Source: Saccoglossus kowalevskii (lineage: Eukaryota > Hemichordata > Enteropneusta > Harrimaniidae). From it: a stretch of 13,369 bases of DNA. The notes beneath the pieces were generated by a model. It made no database searches. It saw only the letters and a list, made by a program, of their open reading frames with translations, and was not told the origin of the DNA. The first letter of the stretch is position 1. The number at the start of each line of letters is the position of its first letter. Of the stretch, positions 1-8,800 are shown one piece after another. The stretch spans positions 4,049-17,417 of the forward strand of contig NW_003123904.1 in assembly GCF_000003605.2 (NCBI RefSeq), read 5' to 3'. Position numbers and translations under genes: made by a program.

Positions 1-419
1 GAGTTATTTATTTAAAAAAAATCAAATTAGGGTGTTTCATGTTCAACGTTTCATATTATTACCAGGGACTGAGGAATCCATTTCAAGGCGTCTCCATTGT
101 GAAAAGCTGTCAGCGCTGCCATGATTTCAATTGTTAACAAACACTCATTATAACAAATGAAAGAAAACAAAGTGGATTGATATGAAAGAGTGAATATGTG
201 CCACAGAGTCGTTATGTTAAGCAAATAGTATCAACGGCAGATGGAAGTCAAACCAAGCGTTCTGTGTCGCCCGAAGCGAATATTTCAACAACCTATATGA
301 TGAACAACCTTACATTTGCTCTTGCGAGGAAGCTTTTAATGAGCGTTGCCACGGAAACGGATCCTTGGGATTATTGACTGACACATGTAAGAAAAATCTC
401 TTAATTAACATTTCGATGA
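1..419. other. non-coding stretch with one X-box-like site
   Basis: I see no gene, RNA or repeat family here. All frames are broken at short intervals and base composition is AT-rich. The one item of note is GTTGCCACGGAAAC at 345-358. It matches the RFX/X-box consensus GTHNYYATRRNAAC at 13 of 14 positions, with C for T in the centre. One-mismatch hits of this kind are expected about once by chance in a window this size, so the site alone means little. It gains some interest from the exact X-box at 2456-2469. Confidence 0.5.
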
Positions 420-460
420 ATGTCAGAAGGTAATATGCAAATTAACCACTCGGCAAGATT

Positions 461-604
461 TCAGTGTTTCCCGTTTTTTACTCGTAAGTTTCCGGTGATG
501 AGGTCACGTGGTGTATTACCACGAGATTGCTCGCTGAGAAGCATGAGAAGGTTGTTGCGTGTCATGTCAGCCGTTCGAGTATCCCACGCTTTGAAGTTTA
601 CCCA
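461..604 (-). CDS. possible coding exon, family not recognised
   Basis: On the minus strand a pyrimidine-rich tract ending TTTGTTTTCAG (CAG at 607-605) would place an exon start at 604. Downstream the frame stays open to a TGA ending at 461, giving 47 codons starting WVNFKAWDTRTADMTRNNLL. An internal exon could instead end at 520, before GTAATA (519-514), giving 85 bases and 28 whole codons. Codons in this stretch look mixed and fairly GC-rich at third positions, unlike the AT-biased chance frames elsewhere. The segment is hydrophilic, then carries a short leucine-rich helix-like run (NNLLMLLSEQ). I cannot assign a family. The open frame continues upstream to 859, but that part would be intron under this model. 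Against it, the donor is weak, the plus strand is also open at 499-700 in a different frame, and no partner exon is visible. It could be an exon, a TE remnant or chance. Confidence 0.22.
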   Translation of the reverse strand, partial: WVNFKAWDTRTADMTRNNLLMLLSEQSRGNTPRDLITGNLRVKNGKH

Positions 605-870
605 CTGAAAACAAATATTTATTTTAATGTTTCGTATTACATCACAATTACTGGCTTTATCGCGAAACGTAGCCGAAAGGGCTCGATTCACTGAAGAACC
701 CGGATGTTTGAAACTGTTTTGCATATTTGCGCGTGGAAATGTACACATACGGCTCTTAATCTTGGCAGACGATAATCCACCCGGCAGGACTAACTGTCTG
801 TTCATAAATAATATGAGCTCCTTGTCACGTAAAAAACGTAAAAGATCACATGAACTCAATTAATTTAACA

Positions 871-892
871 AATTGTCTTAATTATGACAATT
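871..892. repeat. short perfect hairpin, 7-bp stem
   Basis: AATTGTC at 871-877 pairs with GACAATT at 886-892 around an 8-base loop. A second small dyad, TCGGC-TAAT-GCCGA, lies at 958-971. Neither is followed by a T-run or any other sign of function, and both are short enough to arise by chance. Confidence 0.3.
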
Positions 893-1240
893 GACCTTTT
901 CTGGTAACGGAATTACACGACTCCCTTAACACTGTAGCTATGACGAGACCCAAGGGATCGGCTAATGCCGAAATACTCATAATTCTTTAAGAGCTGGTGC
1001 CGTCTCATGGGGGTCGTACTTTTTCATGCTGCTTGTCTCTGAACAAACAGGGAGAGGTCTTTCCGAGGGGCCTTCATTGACCTTTGGTACCAGCACGTGA
1101 TTGGCAGATAAAGGACGAGCTCACATCACAATGTGTATTTCTATTTATCAATATCTTTGAAGGTACGTGACCACGACGACAGTTCAATGGACAGCAAATT
1201 ACATCGGTCTATGCTCGACTCTATTCGATTTTTATTTTTG

Positions 1241-1254
1241 GCATGCATGCATGC
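1241..1254. repeat. (GCAT)n microsatellite
   Basis: Three and a half copies of GCAT in a row, forming alternating purine-pyrimidine, self-complementary DNA. It is short and isolated. Confidence 0.7.
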
Positions 1255-1514
1255 AATCGGAGATCCCTCGGTTTATTTTCATGTTAGGGCGCCGCTAACG
1301 TCAGATTTCCTCAACTGATGTTCGCATGTGTAAAGAAAACGTTCAATAATTTTTGCCAACTTCTTGTCTTTTTGTACGTTTTTAAAATATCGATCGTCTC
1401 AAATAGCATTCGTGTTTTTTTGGTATCACAGAGACCAATCTGGATAAAAAAAACGAGAAAGTTGACAAACAAGTAGCTCTTGACCCTTTAATCCAAGACT
1501 GAATCTGTAAACAG

Positions 1515-2375
1515 TTGGCCGTCTTGTCCACATGAATTACAATCACACATTATATGAATGACGGAAACCGTCGTGTCCACGTGAACTAGTCATATTATAT
1601 ATGGTGACAGAAATCTTTTTGTCTATATGAGCCACAGTCACACCATATATGAATGACGGAAATCGTCATGTCCACATAAACTTCAGTCATACCATATATG
1701 GTGACAGAAATCGTTCTGTCTATATGAGCCACAGTCACACCATATATGAATGCCGGAAATCGTCATGTCCACATAAACTTTAGTCATACCATATATGGTG
1801 ACAGAAATCGTCCTGTCTATATGAACCAGTCACATCATATATGAATAACGGAAACCGTTATGTTCACATGAACTACAGTCACACCATATATGATGACAGA
1901 AATCGTTCTGTCTATATGAACCACACTAACACCATTTATGAATGACGAAAACCGTGATGTCCACATGAACTACAGTCATACCATATGTGACGACAGAAAT
2001 CGTCCTATCTATATGAACCAGTCACACCATATATGAATGACGGAAACCGTCATGTCCACATGAACTACAGTTATACCATATATGGTGACAGAAATTGTTC
2101 TGTCTGTATGAACCACAGTCACACCATATATAAATGCCGGAAACCGTCATGTCCACGTAAATTACAGTCAAACTATATGTAACGACAGTATCTATCTTGT
2201 CCACATGAACTATTCACACCGTATACAATGACGAAAACCGCCCTTTCCACAACACAACATCTGATGACGCAAACTGTCTATCCACATGAACTACAGACAC
2301 ACCATATATGTTGATGGAAAGCGTCCTGTCCACATGAACGACAGCCATACCATATATTATGCCGGAAACTGTTGC
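1515..2375. repeat. dimeric satellite array with higher-order structure
   Basis: About eighteen monomers of 45-50 bp are joined head to tail. Two types alternate. Type A begins GAATGACGGAAACCGTCATG; type B begins GGTGACAGAAATCGTTCTG. Both then share a tail built from CCACATGAACTACAGTCA or CTATATGAACCACAGTCA, followed by a CATATAT run. A-to-A spacing alternates 95 and 97 bp (starts at 1556, 1651, 1748, 1843, 1940, 2035, 2132), because one B copy in two reads CCAGTCAC and the other CCACAGTCAC. Each type has its own dyad: ATGACGG-AAA-CCGTCAT in A (for example 2037-2053) and GACAGAA-loop-TTCTGTC in B (for example 1703-1720 and 1895-1912). Monomers from about 2180 onward are degenerate, as are those at the left border near 1515, which is the usual pattern for satellite edges. 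A 60-codon minus-strand frame across the array (2022-2204) is a by-product of the repeat, not a gene. Confidence 0.95.
1748..2131. repeat. two consecutive 192-bp higher-order units (A-B'-A-B)
   Basis: Bases 1748-1939 and 1940-2131 are each exactly 192 bp and align along their length. In both, the first B copy has the GTCCTGTC-like dyad arm and the short CCAGTCAC linker. The second B copy has GTTCTGTC (GTTCTGTCTG in the later unit) and the longer CCACA linker. Shared variants at matching positions show that the four-monomer block was duplicated as a unit, after the A/B dimer had formed. Confidence 0.75.
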
Positions 2376-2455
2376 TGACAGCACCACGCCAACACTTCGT
2401 CATCTCATGCCACCCTACTTACTAGGCAATTCTGGGAAGAAAAGAGGGATGTGAA

Positions 2456-2469
2456 GTTACTATAGTAAC
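2456..2469. promoter_or_regulatory. X-box (RFX-type site), exact consensus
   Basis: GTTACTATAGTAAC is a perfect 14-bp palindrome. It satisfies every position of the X-box consensus GTHNYYATRRNAAC, bound by RFX-family factors that drive ciliary gene promoters in animals. By a rough information estimate, an exact match is expected once in several hundred kilobases. It lies about 80 bases past the satellite and 58 bases before a second near-match at 2527. Binding is inferred from sequence only. Confidence 0.4.
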
Positions 2470-2526
2470 GAGCGATCATTTCTTTATCGCGCTGGGATGC
2501 GGAAATTTACGCAGCATATATCAAAT

Positions 2527-2540
2527 ATTGCCATGACAAC
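2527..2540. promoter_or_regulatory. second X-box-like site, 13 of 14
   Basis: ATTGCCATGACAAC differs from the X-box consensus only at the first base (A for G) and keeps both half-sites. Paired with the exact site upstream it could make a tandem RFX element. Right after it comes an ATG at 2542 with seven codons and a possible donor GTAGGT at 2563. A POU-octamer-like TTTGCAAAT overlaps those codons. Confidence 0.3.
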
Positions 2541-2860
2541 CATGATGTTTGCAAATCTCATGGTAGGTAGAGTAATGACGGTTGTTCTTATATTCTGTAA
2601 CTAAATCATTTCACTCGCAGTATACCTGCACAAGTAAAAGGTAGATTATGTAACACGTGATTAAACAGCGCCATGTAGCATCGTTCTATATTAATGATAT
2701 CATATATTACCTCAAACGATAGACTGAATGAGACCACAATCAGTACAACGTGAGACATAAACATAACACTATCAAAACATCAACAAAATCACTTTCAGCG
2801 CTCAACGGCTAACCTCAGAAACCATTGTCGTGCACGTGGTCTAACAACTGACAAATACAT

Positions 2861-2900
2861 AAATAAATAAATACGAATCCAATACGAAAACAATACGAAT
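2861..2900. repeat. (AAAT)n tract and AATACGAA repeats
   Basis: AAATACATAAATAAATAAAT is followed by three AATACGAA copies with 4-6 base spacers. Such a tail can mark the 3' end of a decayed non-LTR element, but no body of such an element is recognisable upstream, so I call it only simple sequence. Confidence 0.55.
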
Positions 2901-3108
2901 CAAGTTGTTCACTCGAATCTGAAAACCACATTTATCGCATCCGTCAAAATCGAGGTGAAATCTAATATGGATGCAATGATAATTGACATTGTTGCATGTT
3001 TACGTAATCGACATCTTGTCACTAAGTACAAATCGATAAAACAAGCAATATTGATGAGTCTGGAAACTGAGTATATTTAACTAACAGCCGAGTTTCATGT
3101 AATTCATA

Positions 3109-3273
3109 TTAAAGCGGGAGGGTCGTCACCTACGCACGCGCGGGAATTGAGTCCCAAGCGACGATAACAACACACGCTAAAAGCGCAAAGACTCATGGGT
3201 AGTCGCTTGTTTGTAAACAATGATACGTTATGACCATCTGACGCATGCGCAGGTGATGACTCCCCCGCTTTAA
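3109..3273. mobile_element. 157-bp MITE-like element flanked by TTAA
   Basis: The element occupies 3113-3269 and is bounded by identical TTAA at 3109-3112 and 3270-3273. Its ends are inverted repeats. The left starts AGCGGGAGGGTCGTCACC and the right, read inward on the minus strand, starts AGCGGGGGAGTCATCACC. Over the first 28 bases 23 match, and all five differences are transitions, as expected from decay of methylated CpG. Smaller nested dyads (TGAGTC/GACTCA and CAAGCGAC/GTCGCTTG) occur inside. There is no coding capacity, so a transposase would act in trans. A TTAA duplication points to the piggyBac type. The same junction can also be read as a TA duplication with a longer TIR, which would suggest Tc1/mariner. 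The right arm contains ACGCATGCGC, an NRF1-like core. Confidence 0.75.
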
Positions 3274-4850
3274 CATAAGTCCACGCTGGCGCTGTCACAT
3301 AGGATTGTTATCTTTATTGACATTTATATGGTTTTTTAGTGTTTTAATACCGACCGTTTTACTGTTCATTTCTCACATAAAAATGGTGAAAGTAAATAGC
3401 TAGAAATAGACAAACAACACACACAAATAAACAAGTGCACGTAATAACAACGGTTCTTTGTTTCGACATTGATGGACAGCACGTGCACGTTGCTATATTA
3501 AAAGAGTATTTGAAGTTGAAATACATCAGTGAAAACCACAATTGGTTGAAATTATCCAGCAATTTACCGATTTTATTCAGCAATGGAACTGAACGTGAAC
3601 GATCGCCTATGTCATCAACTATATGTGTATCCAACGACACATAGATGGTTAATGGGCCATCAACACAAAAAGTGAATATAATGAGTGTGATCGCCGCTCT
3701 GCTTGATCACCTGACAAAGGGGAATATAGAATGCAGGTTCTTGAATTACTGAACATTACATTTTAAAGTATTTATTGATCCAATTTGGTTGAGCCCTAAT
3801 AACTTGATTGTGAGTGGGAAGAAAAGACCTCATTAGCCGATAGTCAGCGTAAGTGATAAGAGGAGAGAGAAAAGTAGTCGTCTTCGGAGAGCTCTTCGGT
3901 CATCACGAGGTGATGTCGTTATATCGTTGGGGGCGTTGTTTTCATCGTCAAGCTGTTATCTAGACTGGAATTTAACAAAAATTGGGGCCATGTCGTGTCG
4001 ACTGTTTTCGGTGCGCATCACTATGGCCGCTCCAAGTCGATCACGGTTTGCCATAGAAAAGTTATTAGCAATAATAACTATTTCAATGTAGTAGTAAATA
4101 TAAGTATTCCTTTTACAAAAATGACATGGAAATGACAAAAGTGTCAATTGTACTCGATAGAGCCTGTAACCAATAGCATAATTTCTATTTATCGTCAAGT
4201 TGCAATATTCGATTTCAGTAAAAATCATCCAGAATAGTGCCATTGTTTTATCCACCATAGATATGTCCATTACATGGACGAGTTCGCTATGTCAACATGC
4301 ATTAATCGCTTCACTCCTGTTTTTACTCGCTAACATTTTCGCTAAAACATTCTTCAACAATTTTAGTAATATTTTCAATCCAGTGTAGTCATTTTTGACA
4401 AACTGACTGACTGAACAGAACATTTACTGGTTCGAGTGTAATGTGATATTTTGTAGGTTGTCAAATCAGGGCCACAACTTGAATGTTGCGTTCATCGTCA
4501 CTTCACAGCTGCTCGTGTTAAAACAATTAAAACAGTCCTTCAAATATCTGCATATTGAATGGAAATTGTTTGAAGTACCGAGAATTCATAAACTTTAGTA
4601 TACTGGTTCAATGAGTTTGTACCAGTCAACGACCGTGTGCGTCATGATGTCACTTTGAGCGTAACTTTGTTGACGTAATCGAACTATTATCACGCGCACA
4701 TAATACCACAGACTCAATATTCACACATGCTATTAAAGTTCTGCCCAAAGCTGAGATATATACCTATCAAGTCAACATGCCGGCCATTACCAAACAACAA
4801 TTACAGGACGATAATTTACGTAATACATTATATCAACTCTCAGTATGATA
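3274..4850. other. long stretch without a recognisable gene
   Basis: The longest frame (104 codons, minus, 3956-4270) has AT-biased third positions and no recognisable domain; the others are shorter. Minor items are CATCAC-GAG-GTGATG, a perfect 6-bp dyad at 3901-3915, and a purine-rich patch near 3850-3875. Bases 3359-3644 are open on both strands (93 and 69 codons), but no splice-flanked exon stands out. Confidence 0.5.
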
Positions 4851-5008
4851 TGTATAACTTCATATGAGGTTATTACGAGGATACTGAAAAGTATGCTTGA
4901 GGACAGTACAGCAGGAGTATTGACCGACGCGCAGTGGAGATCGATGCGACGGTGTACTGTCTGAGTGCATACTTTGCGGTATCCTCGTAATAACCTTATT
5001 ATTATACA
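4851..5008. repeat. 158-bp long foldback (inverted repeat) element
   Basis: The arms are about 48 bp. AGGTTATTACGAGGATAC at 4867-4884 is perfectly complementary to the segment ending near 4995, and pairing continues inward through AAAGTATGC and GACAGTACA, broken by two mismatches and a 5-by-5 internal loop. A partial inner dyad around CCGACGC and GCGACGG fills much of the loop. TGTATAA on the left and TTATACA on the right extend symmetry outward with unequal spacers. The centre is CpG-rich compared with its flanks. No clear target duplication is seen, although AACTTC occurs near both borders. It is most likely a MITE or foldback element. At about 158 bases it is longer than a typical animal microRNA precursor but could form a long hairpin RNA if transcribed. 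The 103-codon minus frame through it is not convincing as a gene. Confidence 0.7.
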
Positions 5009-5294
5009 ACTTCTACTTCGTGTGCAGCACATTCCAAGTGGCATTGCTTTTTTCAAACTGAATAAAAACTTGTTATGTTGTATTTGTCCAGTTTTCACTA
5101 GTTACACGATGTGAGAAGACCACGTAGGCCCAGTGTTCGATATGTGTAAGTTGATCGACATGGACGCATGTTTCTATTACACGATTGGTTTACATAATCG
5201 ATCATGTTCAGTTTCGTCTAATAAAGGACACCTTTTAAACAAAATAAAATAAAACTTCTTTGAAATCAAATCTAGAAACCATTAATATGGTTCG

Positions 5295-5316
5295 GATAAT
5301 CAATCGATTGCTTATC
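5295..5316. promoter_or_regulatory. 22-bp palindrome centred on ATCGAT
   Basis: The arms GATAAT and CTTATC flank a perfect CAATCGATTG core, so 20 of 22 positions are symmetric with one unmatched pair. The core resembles homeodomain or ONECUT-type targets. With no gene nearby, a regulatory role is only a possibility. Confidence 0.3.
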
Positions 5317-5465
5317 AAGGTAGAGTAACTTGGATTTCTATGTCTCTCGGAAGTCAACTTGTACATGCTCCAAAATATAGTATTCACACTTTTCGAATTA
5401 TTTATTTTGATGTTTACCTTAAAATTTCGGTCTAACAAATTTGTTACCCTAAAACCTAACAGCTG

Positions 5466-5510
5466 GGCCAATCAGATGGCGGCATGTTTTATGGTTAACT
5501 TTTTATAAAA
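5466..5510 (+). promoter_or_regulatory. possible core promoter: NF-Y, YY1 and TATA motifs
   Basis: GGCCAATCAG (5466-5475) is an exact NF-Y/CCAAT-box consensus. It overlaps AGATGGCGGC (5474-5483), a close match to the YY1 motif, and TATAAAA follows at 5504-5510. The 35-base gap between CCAAT and TATA would suit a plus-strand start near 5535. Against this, the downstream DNA has no long frame or clear donor, and TATA-like strings are common in AT-rich DNA. The ATG inside the YY1 motif opens only ten codons. Confidence 0.25.
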
Positions 5511-6253
5511 ACAAAAAATGCGGTTACTCTAATAATTAAACGTCAAAGACTCAATGGTCGAATTACTGTGTCAAATCGTGGCAATTTCCAAATAAGAGCT
5601 AAATGAGTGAAACTCTTTACTGCCGACATCACCTTCATCAGCTGATTGTCTCTTTGCTTTGTACATTCTATCACACAATGCGATTAACTGGTTGTCACGG
5701 CCGAGATCATTAATGCGTTTCATTTTATTAAGTCATGTTGACGAGTGTACAAATCATTGCCTACATTGACAACCAATGTCAAATGTCAAACAAAGACGCT
5801 CTTTTTCTGACCTTAGTAATAGCAAAGTATATACAATAGGATTTTGCCAGTTCAGTTTTAGTAACGATTTTTTTGAAATTGTTAGCAATGGAAATGAAAA
5901 AGGGTTCACGGTGTTTGGCTCAACAGGGACGAGTGCATGATTTCTGCGTACTGAGTTTCTTTGCAGTTGCGCTATTATTATAATTCAATCTCGTACACAA
6001 TTGAACTGTCATATACTTTTTGTTGAGCTTCCATCGTATTTAAACGATGTACTAGCACTGTATTCATAATCATATGTGCAATGTTGTAGTTTATTTTCGT
6101 GTCAAACGATACGAATACCGTTTTTTTTTTGCTAAGATATCAACAATATGTAATTCCAAACTTTATGTGTACTCTACAGTGCGTGAGTTTCGTACGCGCT
6201 CCATGCATATAATCTAGTTCATGATGCATTACTGTCACTGATAACCGACCGGG

Positions 6254-6703
6254 TCACATGATGCACCATTTTCTCCATCAAGCCTCGTTCCGCATCATTA
6301 AACAGACTACCAAATTCCACTCATGACAGATTGGTAAACCGGAAGTAGAACATGTATGACCGTGAACTAGCGTCCATTATCGCATGACCCTGCGATGACG
6401 CACTATTTTGCTTTGTCAGATTATCAGTCTTAAATTACTCCAATTTATACCTGTAGTTCAACCTTTGACTTCAGACAAAGTGACGTCACAGTAATGCTCG
6501 TACATTCGCTAAAGATTGAATTATAGTTTTTTAATGCGATATAATTACGGGCAGTTTTAACAGCATGGTTCTTTCCTTTGACGTCATGTTTGTAAATGAG
6601 ACATCGCACTATAATGGAATTCCGATGGTGTATTGCTATTGCCAGTAATACACTTTATGAGTCATCCACTTATCCAATCACTTGCTTCATTTCAATCACG
6701 TGA
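6254..6703. promoter_or_regulatory. cluster of CRE, ETS and E-box motifs
   Basis: Within 450 bases there are two full cAMP-response palindromes, GTGACGTCAC (6480-6489) and TGACGTCA (6579-6586). There is an ETS site ACCGGAAGT (6338-6346), an ATF-like TGACGCA (6396-6402), and E-boxes TCACATGA (6254-6261) and TCACGTGA (6696-6703). Two exact 8-bp CREs 98 bases apart are rarely expected in AT-rich DNA. The group could be an enhancer or promoter for a bZIP/bHLH-regulated gene outside the window. A further dyad TGTCAC-C-GTGACA sits just downstream at 6780-6792, with GTGACATTA repeated at 6787 and 6805. Confidence 0.35.
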
Positions 6704-6813
6704 CCCAAAGTACTTCTCGGTTTATTGTCGGACATGTACTTTCGTTCTTTTCAATTACAAATTCGGTTGAACTATCTATTGTCACCGTGACATTACGTTT
6801 TGAGGTGACATTA

Positions 6814-8800
6814 GGAATCTTCACGAACACAGCTAGTATTTAGTAACCGTAATTTGCACTCACCACCACCCCCCAAAATAATGACTGATCCCTAACTGGC
6901 TTTATAATATACGTTGACTATAATCAAATGAGAGAAACGATGATCACATTCAATGTCATTTTCAAAAGTAGAGTGGGTTGACAAGAATCACATGACCATG
7001 GTTTAAAATCATATGTTCGATAAAATACATTCACCACGAGCCATGCCATGGGCATTGTAGCTAGACAACAACATACTAAGACGATATGTCACAACACGCG
7101 GGAAAATACAAAGCACAGAGGACGAGAAGACATATCACAGAAACACGCGCCCTAATGAGACACAGCAGTAACCGTCTGGCGACTCAGGCAAAGGTTCACA
7201 CAGCGAAAACTTATTTTAAGCGCGTTTAATGTTTACACTGGATTGAAATCGAGATAAAGTAACTGTATACACTGTGTGGGCTAAATTTAACCAAGACATC
7301 ATGGTATTTATATTAATAGAATAAGTATCAAATTATTTACAAATTGTAAGTTGTGAAAATCATCAGCATAACGCATGCGCAGGTAGCTTATCCCTTCACT
7401 CGGCGTTTTTCAACTTAATATGAGGTGCATTTGTAATTGTTTAATCATAACCATTTTTTTTATTTTTACAATTATTTTCTTCCTACTATATCACGATACC
7501 AAAAAAAGCCTGGCGGCACTGCGACTGATTCAATCCATCACGAACGATACATACGCCATCTAAATTACAATTCGCATATTGTCTTCATTTATATCCAGCC
7601 AATAGACGCACAATGCGTGTAGTAGCTAACTGCATCAAGGTACTTTCTTGTTTCATTCGCAAAGCCCAATTAAACACCCAGACACTATCCGAAAATGATG
7701 AAGAATTGACTTCGTAAATAAGACAGTCATGGTCGTTAAAGTGTTAACCCATGCACATCAAATAAGTTATCATCTCCCAAGTCCGCGTTTGCTGCGTCGT
7801 ATTTCCAGCAATTTACTTCAATGAGGATCACTGTAAAAAGTGTGCCGTCCATCCACACGTACTCGCTAGATCATTGGAGTCACTCGCACCTAATAAATCG
7901 CGATGCCAGCTGCACTTAGTGCCTGCTCTTTTAACTTGATATACTAACCAGCATTGCTGTCATTATCGTGACGTTTATAAGCATTTAAAATATTGTAAAC
8001 ACGTCCTCGCTAAGCTGTCAAGCGTAAAGTCAGTTAGGAGGTGAAAACCATGGCCAGATATCAATATAAAACAATACAGACCTAAAAATAACAGTTACGT
8101 TTCACAATATTGCTGTTATAATTGTCATTACTGATAGTTACGGTGAATGTCGTGGTTTAAATTTTGCAAGATACGGGAAATCGACAGAACAAAGACTTTT
8201 GGTTATCTGCCACCATAGGAGAGGAGAAAATACACACAAACAGCTTCCATGGTAACGCGCCGAAGTCGTTTTACAGCGCTTGTTGTACACGTCGCGTGGG
8301 ACTCATATCGAACACAGGAAGGCGTCGCGGTGGTGACTGTTACATAAACTTGTTCCTAGCTTGAAACAATTAAATGGAATGTGAAAATACTGCAATGAGA
8401 CACTTCTACGCAGGGCATGATGAGACAACTTAACAAAAAAAACACCTTCACTGTAACCAAGTCACATGACAATTACAGAATAATGTATACACCTCATTAA
8501 CTAGTCTATTCAACTGAGTAAAACCCTGTGAACATTATACAGTTACCACAGATAATGCCCCGGGCTATATAACGAGGACATTGATACTGATGTCAGAAAC
8601 CATCTGGCTTGTATCATACACATCGAAAATCAACTCCAGGTAATGTTCTTTGCCAAATTTATGTCGTTGACCCCAAACAAGCAAGGTCAAGAAGGCAAAG
8701 TTTGTAAAGAGCATTAAAACATTATGTGAAATCTACAACGTGTTATACGACAAAGCCTTGTCAAAATACTGGCGCAGTAAATGACTGCATCTTCACTCCC
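6814..8800. other. long stretch without a recognisable gene
   Basis: No exon, RNA gene or repeat family is apparent. ACGCATGCGC at 7371-7380 is an NRF1-like core; with its flank ACGCATGCGCAGGT it is identical over 14 bases to the right arm of the MITE at 3241-3254, so it may be a relic of a related element. The 66-codon plus frame at 8164-8364 crosses a CpG-rich patch (8250-8335, with GTCGCGTGGG and GTCGCGGTGG), but no domain is evident. Confidence 0.45.

Larger units (their letters stand above)
864..1514. other. non-coding stretch before the satellite
   Basis: No gene is supported. Besides the hairpins listed separately, GCTGGTGCC near 992 and GGTACCAGC near 1086 form an imperfect inverted repeat around about 85 bases. 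A CACGTG E-box overlaps the right arm. A (GCAT)n tract lies at 1241-1254. The 61-codon plus-strand frame at 1133-1318 shows no recognisable protein features and includes the GCAT tract, so I treat it as chance. Confidence 0.45.
2381..3108. other. unique DNA between satellite and MITE
   Basis: No gene is supported. The stretch contains the X-box pair (2456-2540), a palindrome ATGATATCAT (2694-2703), a CACGTG core near 2832 and an AT-rich simple tract at 2861-2900. Short frames are present only by chance. Confidence 0.45.
5009..6229. other. non-coding stretch with isolated palindromic sites
   Basis: No gene is supported. Bases 5295-5316 and the motif cluster at 5466-5510 are listed separately. 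A T10 run lies at 6121-6130. TTGACA-ACCAA-TGTCAA forms a small dyad near 5768-5784. The remainder is featureless AT-rich DNA. Confidence 0.5.

Noticed and set aside
2022-2204. 60-codon minus-strand frame with repeated motifs
   Set aside because: It lies wholly in the satellite; the openness and the internal repetition come from the repeat itself.
3956-4270. 104-codon minus-strand frame
   Set aside because: AT-biased codons, no recognisable domain and no splice context; this length is expected by chance in 13 kb.
4427-4445. GGTTCGAGT resembling a tRNA/SINE B box
   Set aside because: No A box at suitable spacing and no cloverleaf; the end of the motif is also wrong.
4787-5098. 103-codon minus-strand frame across the foldback
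   Set aside because: It reads through both inverted arms and loop with no domain or splice signals, so it is more likely an accident of the hairpin sequence.
5441-5460. CCCTAAAACCTAAC resembling telomere repeats
   Set aside because: Only two irregular units, which does not make an interstitial telomere tract.
8036-8085. Bacterial-style AGGAGGTG followed by ATG at 8050
   Set aside because: The frame closes after 11 codons and everything around it is eukaryote-like, so the ribosome-binding resemblance is coincidental.
8164-8364. 66-codon plus-strand frame over a CpG-rich patch
   Set aside because: No domain, no convincing splice sites and no coding-like periodicity that I can see.
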